DNA of 64,000 bases from Sialis fuliginosa (GCA_961205875.1 OY540818.1:14668761-14732760), one strand, 5' to 3'; positions 10,447 through 23,060 are shown, counted from the stretch's first letter. Numbers and translations: made by a program. Notes: generated by a model from the sequence alone, not told the origin.

Positions 10447-12496
10447 TGTATATATATATTTAATAAAACCTTCTTTTGACACCTCCTCCTTATATCGTGC
10501 TACCTGGGACGGACCAACCTCCATCCACACTGATTTGTGTTATTTTTTAGAGAACCTATTCTAAATTCACAAAAGAAAAAACATATTTTACTCTCTGAAA
10601 CTGCAATAATATAATTTTGGACTGCAATGTAATATAAATTGATGGATTAACTGCAAACATTACAGCCTAAAATTATATTACTACAGTTTCAAATGAAAAA
10701 TATTATGTTTTTGCTTACTATCTGGGATAGACAGGAAAACTGTAATTTTTACAGTAAATTTTTTTCTGTGTAGTTTTAATTGTTGATTATTTATTAATAT
10801 TATAAATAATGGACTACGAATACATAATTAATCTTGTACATATTAATTCTATTAACATAATTTCAATCAAAATATTAAATTCGATCACCCATTCCATTAT
10901 TAATTAAAAATCAATTATTGGTATTTTGATGTTAACAACAATGGTACATAATGATTTCGTTTGTGTGTATGTACAAATTGCATAAATTAAAAACAAAATG
11001 GATATTGATTATTATAAATTAGAATATTTAGCAGATAAATCATTCTATTCAGTATTGCAATAACGATTTAAAATTGCAAATTAAAAACTTTTATAGGTCA
11101 TCTATCCACAAAAAAACAATTTATAACAGAAGTGATTCAGGATAATCGAAAACTATTTTAGGAACTATAATCAAAAAGTGCTTAATTTTGTTTTTTAATT
11201 TAGCTTATGTAGACAGCCTGGACTATAATGTATTTGCTTGTATTAATTTGATTGAAATCACAATACTCTGGAATCTGAAAGAGATTGACAAGTCTTTATT
11301 GTGAGTTTGGTCCAAAAAACGGACAGAAATTAAATAAATGTTTATGGACAGTGTTAAATATATGATAAAATTCGGCAAAGCACTAAAACCCTTGTTGAAT
11401 TCCGGAATACAAAAATACGAATTTTTAAAAATTATAAAAAATTGGGTTTTTTGCGTTTTGTAAATCAATTTTGAAGTATATTGATTTTTTTATATGTTGA
11501 ATTTAACTTCTCACATAATAAAGGATTGTTAATATAATTATTAACCAGGGGGCTAATTTTAGTGAAACCCGTCTTCTTCAAAATTATAATTATGATTTCA
11601 TATTTAATTTAAAAAAATGAATAGAGTAATTTATATGTTTAAATATAATACGACAATAATCATCTTTAGAAAATAAAAAGGTTGAACTTAAATTTTCGAC
11701 GTAGCACACGTGGTATTAAAGCCTTTATAATAATAAAATATGAAGATTGTTCTGTTCTAGTCTCCGAAGTAAGTTCCTTGGTTACCAGTTTTTAATTTTA
11801 GGTACATATTTAAATTAAGAACATATTGTACATAATATATCATTTATATATTTCTGGCATATTTTACGACGAATATAAAAAATTTAATATAAAACTCGAA
11901 AGAATATATTAAATTTCTGTCCAATGTATGCTACAATTTTGTTGGATCAGTCCGTTTCTGAACGTCGTTTGTATGGCAATATTCATAAATGTGTATTTCA
12001 TAACATAAAATTGTGAACCTGCTATGATCTGGACAAATAAACAGGCTACTGAATTGAATCGATTCAAAAGAGAATTCGTCGGGTGATAAATAAACCTATG
12101 TATTTTTTCATGATGTCTTTGATGATTATTTATGTTGTAAAAATATTAAACCACCACCATGAGGAAGATATACAGAGCTGTATTTTGAATATTTTTAATA
12201 CTCACCAACAATATTGTATTAAATTACAAAGCAACAATTAATTCTTATAATAGTACAAAAAAATATGTTTAACTTAATTCGTCGCCACATCGAAGATATG
12301 AGAAGCTTTGTGATCGTTTTAAAATGAGAAAAAAAATTATTCTCGATTATAGTAGAAAAATAATTATTTACTGCAAATAATATAGTAAATTTATTATGAT
12401 ACTTATTAGTTCAATAATGCTTGAATACGTGTACAAATAAAATAACTAACTCAGTTATTACGGGATTTCCCTGACCGTCTGTTTAGGCACAGTACA
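10447..12496. other. Intronic AT-rich stretch, no gene seen
   Basis: GC stays moderate to about 10540, then falls. The 71-codon minus frame at 10315-10530 is the complement of the Elk exon and its flank. A minus frame at 11223-11468 has no motif. Confidence 0.55.
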
Positions 12497-12770
12497 TGTA
12501 ATAAATGTCTCTTAGGTTCAATTGAACTACAAATGTACCAAGTCTTATCAAAATTAGTGAGATAATACTCGCAGACGATAAAAGTTACAAAATTTCGAAT
12601 ATTTCCAAAACCCATAATCCGATTAGCACCAAAATCAATAGGTCTGGAGTACTCACTGAGACAAACATTTTCCCCAAAAATAATTCAGATCGGTATATTT
12701 TTACAGTAGTAAACGATTTTTTCGACGGTATTACAATACTTCCATTTCTTTCAGAACATGAAAGTAAAAA
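12497..12770 (+). mobile_element. Dispersed repeat family D, longest copy
   Basis: Shares AGGTTCAATTGAACTACAAA, CCAAGTCTTATCAAAATTAG and ACAAACATTTTCCCC with 25985-26210. Its end, TTCCATTTCTTTCAGAACA and AAGTAAAAATG, is shared with 55563-55621. The palindromic GGTTCAATTGAAC and the companion GGGTGA..TCACCC motif at the second copy suggest a non-LTR retroposon. No frame. Confidence 0.75.
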
Positions 12771-13351
12771 TGAAATTAATAACTTATATTACTTCTATGA
12801 ATCAAACACTTGCTAGATAATTATTGAAGATTATAATTATCTTGATAATTTTGCACTTTGAAATTTACACACATCAGTAGATGCAAATATTATAACAAAT
12901 TTTTGTTATAATTTGGAATTCTGAATATGCTTTGATGGGTAAAGGGAATACCAACACGATAAAATGTTTTTATAGTAAAAATACTTGATACCAGTAAAGT
13001 GTTTTTTTAACAGCAGAGGCATTAGATAAAAGCGAACTGTTTGTTATGAATAAATATTGATTTTATTGCAATAGTGTTCGGTATCGATTTGTGTGTTTAG
13101 GTATAAAGAGTTTTGATGGTTTTTTTATTAAATTTTTCCTATACACATAACATGTTCTCATATTTACAATAAACTGTACAGAGGCAATAATTATACTGAG
13201 TGTGCAGTTGAATTGCTGTCAAAAGTTACAATGTTTATAGAAAAATTATTTTTCATTCTGTTTTATTTTGTTATTTATGTTTACTTTTTATTGCAATAAG
13301 AGTACTTCATTAAGGTAATTGTTTTATTAGATCCGGCGGGAAAAATACCAC
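12771..13351. other. AT-rich stretch, no gene seen
   Basis: Nothing recognisable. Confidence 0.5.
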
Positions 13352-13600
13352 GCATAGGAGCCGAGATATTTATGATTTTTTCCGACTTGATTTACTATTA
13401 TCGTCACTGCTTATTCCTTATGTTACCTAACGTAACAAAATATATAGTAGAATTTGGTCAGAGAACATATCTATGAATTAAATGAAAAAAAACACGTAAA
13501 TCGGATAATTGGTTCTCGAGTTATAAGCGCCCGAATGGACAGACAGACAGACAGAGAGACGTTGCGTTTAATAATATATTTATATACATAGGTCCTGCAA
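13352..13600 (+). mobile_element. Non-LTR-type tail with GACA tract
   Basis: CACGTAAATCGGATAATTGG, then TTCTCGAGTTATAAG, then (GACA)n at 13538-13560 and a TTTAATAATATAT end. This order is typical of insect retroposon 3' tails. The ACRTGTAAATCGGATAA..TTCTCGAGT part recurs at 38845-38890. Confidence 0.6.
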
Positions 13601-13796
13601 TTATCAATATCTATCAATAAAGGTTATATTTTATTTTTGTAAAAATACAGGTACATTTGGTAGCAGTAATAAACAAAAACGAATTACGTGAAAAAGATAA
13701 ATGAAAAACATTACACAAATATCACAACGGTATCCAATTGTCGGGAAAAACTGTGCACTTTGTAAACATATGTCACCATAAAACTGTAAACCGTGC

Positions 13797-13880
13797 AGAT
13801 ACACATATGTACAAACATATATGCATTGTATACATATGTATGTATACATTTGTATATACGAATATATGTATATGCATATC
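13797..13880. repeat. Low-complexity CATATGTATGTATAC-rich DNA
   Basis: Overlapping CATATG, GTATAC and ATGTAT steps give open frames on both strands (13631-13894 minus, 13738-13965 plus). I consider these composition artefacts. Confidence 0.7.
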
Positions 13881-14244
13881 AGAACCTTGCACAAAATATT
13901 ACATAATTATCCTTTTAACACAACCTACGCTATACATTATCAATGGTACACTCTGTAAAGTGTAAATATGCATACAGCTTGCTGGTTACATACATATGTA
14001 TGTATTTGTACAGCGAAATATGGAAATGTAATGTTAAAATACACCCCACAAAAATAAATAAACAATATGTCATTGTTGCGTTTTATTCTTAATAGTTATG
14101 TACCTATTTTATATTTTAGTTATTGTTTTGATTTTACCTAAAGTCTCGCTCATGACACGATTTTACGCACATAATAATAATAATAAATGTGATTTCTAAA
14201 ATATTGTAAAACTAGTTTTTTGTTTTATATTTATTAGGATTAAA
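13881..14244. other. AT-rich stretch, no gene seen
   Basis: Contains a short (ATA)n run at 14170-14186 and otherwise nothing recognisable. Confidence 0.5.
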
Positions 14245-14422
14245 AGGGTCGATCTAGTTTATCGTGCCAGTCCCGATCCAGTCTCACTCCAGTCAAATAT
14301 AAATATACAATAAATAATGAAATCATTCACACTATAGGTATCGCTCAGGTCTCGGTTCAATCACGCTCCGATACAACATTACTATACTGAATATTTGACT
14401 GGAGCAAGACCGGATCGACCCT
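14245..14422 (+). mobile_element. MITE family G, complete copy
   Basis: Terminal inverted repeats AGGGTCGATC (14245) and GGATCGACCCT (to 14422), with inner inverted parts CCAGTCAAATAT / ATATTTGACTGG. Related copies lie in the opposite orientation at 18336-18442 (truncated) and 63575-63745. All share the AATCATTCACACTATAGG-like core. No coding frame. Confidence 0.8.
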
Positions 14423-14879
14423 ATAAGTATAAAATATTACATATATTTATTGAGAAAATTTAAATACTTCCTATGTAATTTGTAAATATAATTATTAGTA
14501 CAAAATATGTACATTCACTAATTATTTAAGAGTAGTAACTTATCTTTTATACTCATGAATGAAATGATTTATTAATAATAGAGTGAGCCATACAATTTTA
14601 TTGATATCAATTACTCAAATCTGCTTTTTGTTATTGTATGGAAAGGACAAATATAGTTAGTTAACGATTATATTTTTCAGGAAACAAAAAGATTTATTGA
14701 AAGAATATTTACAAATATATTTTCCAATTAGGTATAATATTTTGATTTAATAACTTTAAGAATAAGTTATAATATTTATATGAAAATTATTTCATTTAAA
14801 ACTGTATGTAAATAATATATCGCTATGTATTTCATGCACAGAATTACATCATATGTAAATTGTTCCTTTATTTCTCTAG

Positions 14880-14924
14880 CGATAAGAAGTCATTTGTAGA
14901 CCCGCGTGACCTAAAGGTCATAGT
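14880..14924 (+). other. Candidate 45-bp exon or GC-richer patch
   Basis: Preceded by a good pyrimidine tract and AG (CCTTTATTTCTCTAG) and followed by GTATGT. The enclosed 45 bp reads DKKSFVDPRDLKV in one frame, less AT-biased than neighbouring chance frames; that frame runs open to 15195 (111 codons). Spliced after Elk exon 1 in phase 1 it would instead meet a stop, so it is not an in-frame Elk cassette. It may be a poison exon, an exon of another transcript, or chance. Confidence 0.25.
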
Positions 14925-14930
14925 GTATGT

Positions 14931-16918
14931 ATGTAGGTTTTCATATTTAAATTCTGTAAATTTGCATTGTGGGGATAAGTTTGAAACCAGAAATATATTT
15001 TTGTCTTTCGGAAGGTCAGTGTGTGCAGTGGAAATGTATAAAAACGTATATAGAACGAGGGTTGGTTTATTTTGGAAATGTTATTGTTTCAGCGATTACG
15101 TATACTTATATATTTTATACAGACTGATTCAAAAGTTTATTATTCATATGAAATACAATGTATTTTATTTTATAATCAGACAAGATATTTTTTAATCCAC
15201 CAAAAAGGATAGAATCAATACAACGATATACAACTAGTATTAAAAAAATTAACAGTTTGTTTGATATTGGAAATCGATAACGCGTATTAATAATAAACCG
15301 GTTATCAAATTTAAAAATTTTACCACAGTGGGTTCTCTAGATATTAAATTTGGGCAAAATTTTTGGAATTTCCGAACACATGTTCACATATGATTTTTTA
15401 CTTAAAATTACATCCTCGATCTACTGTTAATTTTTTATTACATTAGTTGTAAATCATCCTGTTTATTTCAAATTAAATAATAAACAAGAAACGAAATATT
15501 CTAAAAAAAAGAAAATCAGGTATACAAAATAACTGACACAAAACAAATCGTTTATGTTTGTTGAAATTTAATTCGTATTTACTAAAATTAAACAGACCTT
15601 TTGTGCGTTATACAAAATGTCTGAAGGCGGAACGGAAAGACTGTTCTGTATATACTCGAGTATTTTCGATTCGGTTTTAGAATCGGAATAACATAATATT
15701 TAGAGTATAAACTAGCGATTACTACTACAGAGTAACAGAGCCTGTCGCCTCGAGCGACTGACGCGTGAAAATTTAACTAGATATTATTTTACAATTTAGG
15801 ATACAGCACAACTTTGTTATGTTCGAATGAAATTGATTTTAATATCGATACTGAATTTATTTTTCTTGGTTTATTAAAAATCGTTTATAATGGATATTAA
15901 ATACAATCCACTGAATATTTTTTTGTATTTTGCATTGTATTATATTCAACCGAATTTTTTTCGCTATACATATAATACAGAATATAGTAAACGACTGTTA
16001 ATATGAACATGAAATATGTCATACATAAAAAGCACAAAATTGTTTACAAAAAAACCGTTAAAAAAATTAAACACCGTTAAAACCATATTAATATTTAAAT
16101 TTAATTTTAATAGTTTCATTTGTTATTTGCTTCTTATAGACAACAATTTCAATAATACATATTATAATTATTAAATGTGAATTTTCCCCATTTGTTAAAA
16201 TTGAGATAATACAAACACTTATATACATATATATGAAATGTCTATTTTCAAATATTAACTACCCCATTGACAAATACAATTCACATATGAAATTACACTC
16301 TTTTATTGTGGTATTCATCAAAATTCTATTCAGTGAAGTGTCAGTCATTCGTCAACCATTGACCGATCATTAGAAATAATTGATATCTGAAAATATCCAG
16401 AATCCCATTTATATTTTGAATGGTGTGGTCAGAAAATCCAATCTGCAACTTAAATGAAATGTACATATGTACGAATATGTTCAACCGCATGCGTAAATAT
16501 AATTATTTTTATATTAAACAAATATTATGTTTCAATATACAATATTTGCTAGATTATATTTATTCATATGCATATAAACAAAAACATATGTAGATAGTAC
16601 ATAATTGATTTCACAAATGGAAACACAAAATGTACAGTCGATTGCCACTAGAAAAATGAATACCCTTATGTAAATTTTACAACTCAATAACTTACATATG
16701 AGGCGTTCAGAACTAAAGTGGATCTTGTTCAACTTTTTTAAAACCCAGTTTTGGGCTGATTCATATTTTCTATGCGATACACATTTATTTGGAGATTAAA
16801 AAAAATTTAATAATGAGTTATGTCTCTTTTTTACACAATTTATAAAAAAAATATTCTTTTAGCGTCAAGAACAAGTGTAGTGAACTAAAATTAAATAAAA
16901 CGGAGGCACACAAGTGAT
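14931..16918. other. AT-rich stretch, no gene seen
   Basis: A slightly GC-richer patch at 15600-15770 holds small stems (GTCGC CTCGA GCGAC, 15742-15756; CGATTC..GAATCG). No family or frame recognised. Confidence 0.5.
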
Positions 16919-17110
16919 AGGGTTCCGTAGTCATTCTCACTACGAGTTATTTCAAAAAATTTCATACAATTTTTTTACATCAATGTTCGTTATAATTTTC
17001 ATTGAAAGTACTAATTAAAAGCTACATCATCTTAATCGGTATAAAATTTATATAGACAGACGGACGGACAGAGCGAAACTATAAGGGTTTATAGTTTTTT
17101 ACGGAACCCT
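16919..17110. mobile_element. Element bounded by AGGGTTCCGTA inverted ends
   Basis: AGGGTTCCGTA at 16919-16929 and TACGGAACCCT at 17100-17110 are exact inverted copies. An internal AGACAGACGGACGGACAGAG tract precedes the end. This arrangement is common in insect, notably lepidopteran, repeats. No frame. Confidence 0.7.
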
Positions 17111-18335
17111 AAAAATGTTGAAATAAATTTACATCAACATAATATGATGATATTAAGAAATTTCATCCTAAAGTATCTAATTGTAGTAGACGATCTAGCT
17201 TGTCGATCATTTAAAACCTGAATATAATAAGTTTAATTATCTGGAGATTTATATGATGTATGTAGCTATAAAATAAATACTACAATATAAATGTAAAACC
17301 ATATCCGTTTTACTGCAACAAGTGAAGTATGCCTTGAGTTCTTTATATCAAATATTAATGTTCTAACTATAACGTTTTTACTTTTTCTAAATGTGTTTGA
17401 AAATTTAAAAGATAAGTTTCAAAATGATCTTGAAATAATAATAGTGTGTATGGAACTTGAAAAACTTCCGCTAAAATGGCCTAAAAGCAAACATGAATAA
17501 ATAAAACAAAAAACGAACCTTTTGCATGTTAGAAACCACTTTCAAGATGGTAAAATCAATAAATATTACTATATGAATAAGTACATAAATAAATAATCAC
17601 AGTACATACCGGGAAGTTGATTTAACATAAGTACATATGTATATATGTTACATATTTAAATCTTTATTGACAGTTTTTAAGGCAGTGTTGCGGTGTGACA
17701 ATTTAAAATGCTCGATTTTTTTTCAAATCCATATTTAAAGTATAAGTAGATACTATAAAAATTGTAAAAGAATTGTAGAAGAGAACGGACAGTGTTAGTG
17801 TAACATCTGTTACTAAATCTTTAAACGCGTTTTGTATACATACTTATTTTAATACCAACTTATTAACAAATCATAGTTTAAAAATGAAAATTAAATAAAG
17901 AGAGTTGGTATGAGGAAAGTTTGATAACATAAGATTTATTCAATACCTCCCCAAAAATATTTGCTGTTTGTTAATTGAAAGTGATTGAAAACTGTACCAA
18001 TAACATGTCTCCATACGTACGAAGCATATGTAGAATAAACATAGAAACGCGTGAGAAGTTTCTGTAAGCATCTCGTATTGTTTGAAGTGTTGAGACACAT
18101 GACGCTTTCTATCCATATAAACAATTCCCTTATAAAAATACTTGTAGTGCGTACCTATCGCAAATATTATCTATATATTAAATATAATCTTCTTGACATA
18201 AGTTCTTGGATTTCATTTCCTTTATTATTATTTGTCAAGATTCATTTCAAAACTTCACTATTACACTTTTACTTTATTTTCACATTTTGATAGCATAATG
18301 TCTTCTAATTGTAAGTAGTATTATAATACTGTATT
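17111..18335. other. AT-rich stretch, no gene seen
   Basis: Overlapping chance frames at 17936-18124 (minus) and 18051-18290 (plus) have no motif. Confidence 0.5.
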
Positions 18336-18442
18336 GACCTGAGCAATACCTAAAGTGTGAATGATTTAATTGTTTATTATTTATTTATATTTGATTGGAG
18401 CGTGACCGGGCCGAGATCGGTTCGATAGTCTGGATCGACCCT
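18336..18442 (-). mobile_element. MITE family G, truncated copy
   Basis: The reverse complement starts AAGGGTCGATCCAGACTATC and follows copy 14245-14422 to GCTCAGGTC, where similarity stops. The distal terminal repeat is missing. Confidence 0.75.
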
Positions 18443-19123
18443 TACTATTAATCTCTTAATGGAATTGTCTTATTATGATACGGACGTACCTTTGATATAA
18501 ACAAATTTTTACATTGGGAAAACTCATTTTCTTCGAAGAAAAAAAAACATGAGAATGAACTTCTTTATATATTAATAATATATATGATTTATATTGTAAA
18601 GATTTTGTACTCGATAAAAACTGAACCAAAATCATTCTACAAAATATAATATTAACTGTTTTAAGGCGACTATAAATTTAGCAATCATGTTTTTGCATAA
18701 ACTAAATATAGATATTGATGAAAAAAAAAGTTAATTTTAGTCGAGAGTAAATTGCTTTTAATATTTCGTATTCGATATAGATACATATTTATTTGTATTT
18801 ATTTTATTGTTAACTACATATAAAACTAGGACTGTTTGTCAGTTAGGGTGTTGTACTTTTCTGACAGCAAATTTTTATTTTTTCCCTACTCCTTGAAAGG
18901 CTTTTCCTGCGAATCTGAAAGTATATCAAAACATATGCTCACAAATAAACTATATTGTATATCTTATAATGATTAGTTAATTTTCTAAAATATAATTACT
19001 ATAATTTTGTAGAAAAAAATACAAACAAATAATTGAATATAGGAAGTGTACATTTCATATTCTAACATCAATTTCTATTAAAAATATAACAAACTCGAAT
19101 AAAATTTTTATAAATTATTAAAT
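18443..19123. other. AT-rich stretch, no gene seen
   Basis: Nothing recognisable. Confidence 0.5.
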
Positions 19124-19577
19124 TTGCTGCTACAAGTTTACTATAAACACACATGCACGTTACTGCCGTATGGTCAAGTAGAAAATACAAACCCCAAGAG
19201 AAGAAAATTGATAAGAATCGACAAAAGAAATCATTACAATGAATTTGTTCTCAATTCGGTACAAGAGGAAGAAGCGATGAAGGCGGAAGGGGGTAGAGTT
19301 CATTTTTAAGAGTGTAATGCTTTTGTGCGAGTTAAAAAGCAATACTTCCGTTACGGATGATGTCATCGTTGCCACCTCCGCTGGGCAACATAAGGTCATT
19401 CTCCCTTCTTTCTTCTCGATACCATCAACAAACGTCCGTTCTCTTTCGCGTCATGTTCGCATCAAGGAAGGATATCAAGTTGGCGACTATGCTAGTGATG
19501 ATCTACGCGAAATTCAGTCAATTAAGAAAATGTGTGAAATAACCCTCCCATCTGTTCATAGTATTTTATTAAGGTAA
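19124..19577 (+). other. GC-richer, stop-poor block (unassigned)
   Basis: Composition rises sharply for about 450 bp, and overlapping frames stay open on both strands: + 19124-19309, + 19317-19577, + 19357-19542, minus 19160-19399. The longest, 86 codons, has no family motif that I recognise. It ends at AAG|GTAAAT (donor at 19574), which could terminate an exon, but in a phase that does not match Elk exon 2. It may be an alternative 5' exon or promoter, an exon of a nested gene, or an old insertion. Confidence 0.35.
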
Positions 19578-19724
19578 ATAATTATAGTTCATTTCTGCCT
19601 TTTCCAAATAGAGGTGCCTAATGGATTAACTTAACGAAAAAATTGATAAATGAGATTTATGAGTTCTAGTCTACAAAAATAATTTAAAAAACAAAAAGCA
19701 AAAAATATTTTTTTGAACCATTTA

Positions 19725-19873
19725 TAGAACAGTAACTCCTATTATATTTATATGTTTTTTATCTAATCAATTTTCGAGCCAAATTTTATCAAGATCGGTT
19801 CAGTAACTTAACCGTGAAAAGGTAACAAAAAAAAAGACAGATAAACACACTTTCGCAATTATAATATTAGTAA
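19725..19873 (+). mobile_element. Non-LTR/SINE-type tail, second copy
   Basis: TTTTATCAAGATCGGTTCAG, GGTAACAAAAA..GACAGATAAACACACTTTCGC and the TTATAATATTAGTA end match the tail of 5056-5393. Confidence 0.75.
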
Positions 19874-20210
19874 GAATTATTTAGTAAAATTGTAGAGTAA
19901 ATTCCCAAAATTTATTAATTTTTTTAGATTATACCTATAACAGAGTTCTTAACTACTCACTCACAATCAGTTTTATAAAGAATTTCATTTTATTTTTGCA
20001 ATAGATCAAGAAATTAAAAAAAAATGTACTAGAGAAACCGAAATAAAATCCATTAAAAAAATAAAGTAAAAATGTATTTTAAAATACCTATATTAAATAT
20101 ATTTTAAATGCTTCAACTATATTTTACTTATTGTTTATTTATACGTGAAGCAAGCGAAAACACGTAATACAAGATACATATGAAACAAATCACGAATAAC
20201 TACTCATTAT

Positions 20211-20460
20211 CAACACGTAGGGGAGGCCAACTTGACAAACGTCAATCAAAGAGACCTCGTCTGACTTTGATTTGATCAGAGAATGCGACGACGACGACTC
20301 CGGTCGTCATGACGACCGCGAGACAGCGACATACGGCCTCTAAATATCGCCACCCCCTCCACTTCCATCAGTACTGGAACTGGAACCCCCATACGCTCAC
20401 TACCGACGAGATCTTGTGTCTGCTGGAAATACATTTGTAATTCAGGTTCTGCTAAATATA
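20211..20460. other. CpG- and GC-rich island, possible exon or regulatory block
   Basis: The most GC-rich block outside the Elk exon and the transposons. It contains an 18-bp perfect palindrome, CGGTCGTCATGACGACCG (20301-20318), and two CTTTGAT motifs on opposite strands (about 20253-20275). On the minus strand 20434-20276 an open frame of 52 codons runs to TGA. It starts MYFQQTQDLVGSER and ends in an Arg-rich tail (SRRRRIL), with an AG after TTTCC at 20423-20428 that could be an acceptor and AATAAA (minus) at 20139-20134. I do not recognise the product. It could be a terminal exon of a minus-strand gene, a + strand promoter or 5' exon, or a conserved enhancer. Confidence 0.35.
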
Positions 20461-23060
20461 CCTATATGCATATGCACATGCGATATGACGTATTTTTCGT
20501 AACAAAATAAAAGTATTTTTATATGTTTTTATTTGCATCTTAAATTATACAAAAAAATTGTCTTTGTGTTTTTGGGGGTCAAAGAATCTCTTCTCGTTTT
20601 ATTTCAATAATTTGTATGAAGAAACATTCGTATGAACCATTTCTAAAAATTTATTGATGCGTAAATTAAATGTCTTATTTAATTCTGTATGTTACGTTTA
20701 ATTCTACATGAGATCCTTTTATGTATATATGAAGTTCTTACGCTCACGAATGTTTCTGTTTTAAACTGTTTAATAAGGATAATTGTCTTGTAAACAAATT
20801 GATAACCACCTTTGCATAAATAAAACAACAATAACGTATTTAATTCAATTTTATTTAAGTGAATTCCCGCAAAATATGATTTAATGTGACAATTGTTTTG
20901 GAAACAAATATGATATTGTAATACTATTTACAGTGATATTTTATAGAGTAAAATATATTATAACTTGTCAGTAAAGATACAAACTTTGAGGCTTCTTTCT
21001 TTCTTATATTATATTTTTTAATTCTTATAATAATTAATTAAGACGTAGATTTTTCAAAATGAAATACCAATATTTTGTAGGTGCTTTAAATGGTTGATTA
21101 ACAAATAGAAAGTTATTATGATAGATGAATATTAATAATTTATTTTATTTTAAGACTCGTGAGCTTGAAATAAATATCATCTAATATTGACGAACGATGG
21201 TACTTATTTTTATTAAACTATGCAATTTTTATGACTACTCGTATCTCAACAGGTATAAATAATGCATCTTTAGTACGTCATAATTTTCTAATATACATAA
21301 AAATATTTCTATAGAAACTTTTCTTCTTCTTGCTTATATTATTACATTTTTTATATATTAATATGAATGCAAAATACCCTGTAGTTAACAATAGCGTTTG
21401 CTTTGATTTTGTTTTAGAACAAATCGTTTATAATATCAGAATAAAAAATGACTGTAACTGGTGAGATGCACAGTCGAGGGAATGACGTGAATACGTAGCA
21501 GTTATTTCTTATGATTTATACGAACGAACAATTTGTACGACTCCCTACACACAAGATAATCTTTAAATTATATGTACTGTATACATCTTAATAGCCGGAA
21601 CTTTAAGAACATAAAACATATATAAAACAAAATTTATATTTTATTATAGATGTAGAATGTGGGTATTCAATATCTAAAAGAGAATATCTGTATTATTAAA
21701 TAAATATTGCTGATGGCAAGAAACGACACTAATTAATACAAATTACAGTCCTTGCTTTAATAGGGTACAATAGCATTATATGTAATCGGAGTTAATTGAT
21801 AATAACTTTGCAAAATATAATTATCTGATTATTTGTATTGTTATTTCAAATGTAAAATAAATATTTGCCAATTATTCAGTTTATTGGATTTTTAATGCAC
21901 TTATTTTATTTAGTACTTGATGAAATCAACGTAAAGCTGATAATTATTAGATGAAAAAAAGAGCACTAATATCAAAAATATTAAATATAAAGTATAGAGC
22001 AGGGGTTATTTTAAGAAAAATTTTCAACTGCAAATACCTTTGTTACCTACATTTTGTATATTTCTCTCTTACAAATTATAGTGACCTATTTTTTGATCTA
22101 CTAATCTAAAATTGTGCCAATCTCAAATAAATATAATAGCATCAATCCCCTAAAACATTAAAAATTTCTCTTAATGAGTTCAAGACTGGTGCCGTTACCT
22201 TATCTAAACGTATTATTATTTTATAAAATAGAAAGTTATAGTAATTGTATCAATACGATGGCATTTGTATTAAATTTAAAAATACTTTACATCCACATTC
22301 CAAATGTCGTTAGTGGGTTAAAAAATGGGTTATAAAACTTTATAAATAATGTAATCATTTGAGACTTAGATGTGCCGTATAAGTTATTACATACAGTAAG
22401 CGATTAAAAAATAATCACTTTCATTTTATATACGACGTGGGAGAAATTGTTGAGATAATATAAAAGTGTTTTATAAATTATGCAGTCTACATATAACAAA
22501 GAAAAAGAATAAATAAAAATGATAACTTTATCGGAATAAATTAACATAAATTTTTAACTTCACATTGAAAAACTAAATGGTTCCTTTACAAAGTCTGTTT
22601 GTCAGTTTTCTAATATTTATTTAAAGGTCTTACTCGTTCAATAGAATTTTCAACCACGATTATATTTTTCGTTTCTCGATGCATAATTCAAGAAATAAAC
22701 TCGACAAAAAATTAATCTTCTATATTGAAAACCAATTGCCATTCTTGAATGATTAAAGGCATACAATTTAAATATTATTATATTCATGCAATTTGAAATA
22801 AATCACTGGTTTGATTTAAATTCAATTTCAATGTTCAATATTATTATTATTTTAATAATATCCGTCCTCTTAATAATATACAAAAGATGTATTTACATAA
22901 CATAGGGCCGGGATGGGGAAAGGAAGATCTCTTAACGCCTAAATGACGATGTACTTTAACAATTAACTATTGAGGGGGGGAGGGTAATTTTTAGGTTGCA
23001 GAATTTTTTTTATTTTTTAACATACAAATAAATTCATCTACTAGTTATATACTTCTATAT
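20461..23060. other. AT-rich stretch, no gene seen
   Basis: About 2.6 kb of plain AT-rich DNA. ACTGGTGCC at 22189 resembles the end of family B but is too short to assign. A G-tract lies at 22974-22980. Confidence 0.5.

Noticed and set aside
10315-10530. 71-codon minus frame over the Elk exon
   Set aside because: It is the complement of the exon and its flank; the plus strand gives a clear family match with splice sites.
13631-13965. 87- and 75-codon overlapping frames
   Set aside because: Produced by CATATG/GTATAC low-complexity DNA lacking stops.
14860-15195. 111-codon + frame as a complete gene
   Set aside because: Only the first ~20 codons after the AG have non-AT-biased composition; the rest is Phe/Tyr/Ile noise, and there is no family motif or credible start.
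22188-22205. ACTGGTGCC..TACCTTA as a third family B end
   Set aside because: Only the terminal ~12 bases agree; no subterminal similarity.
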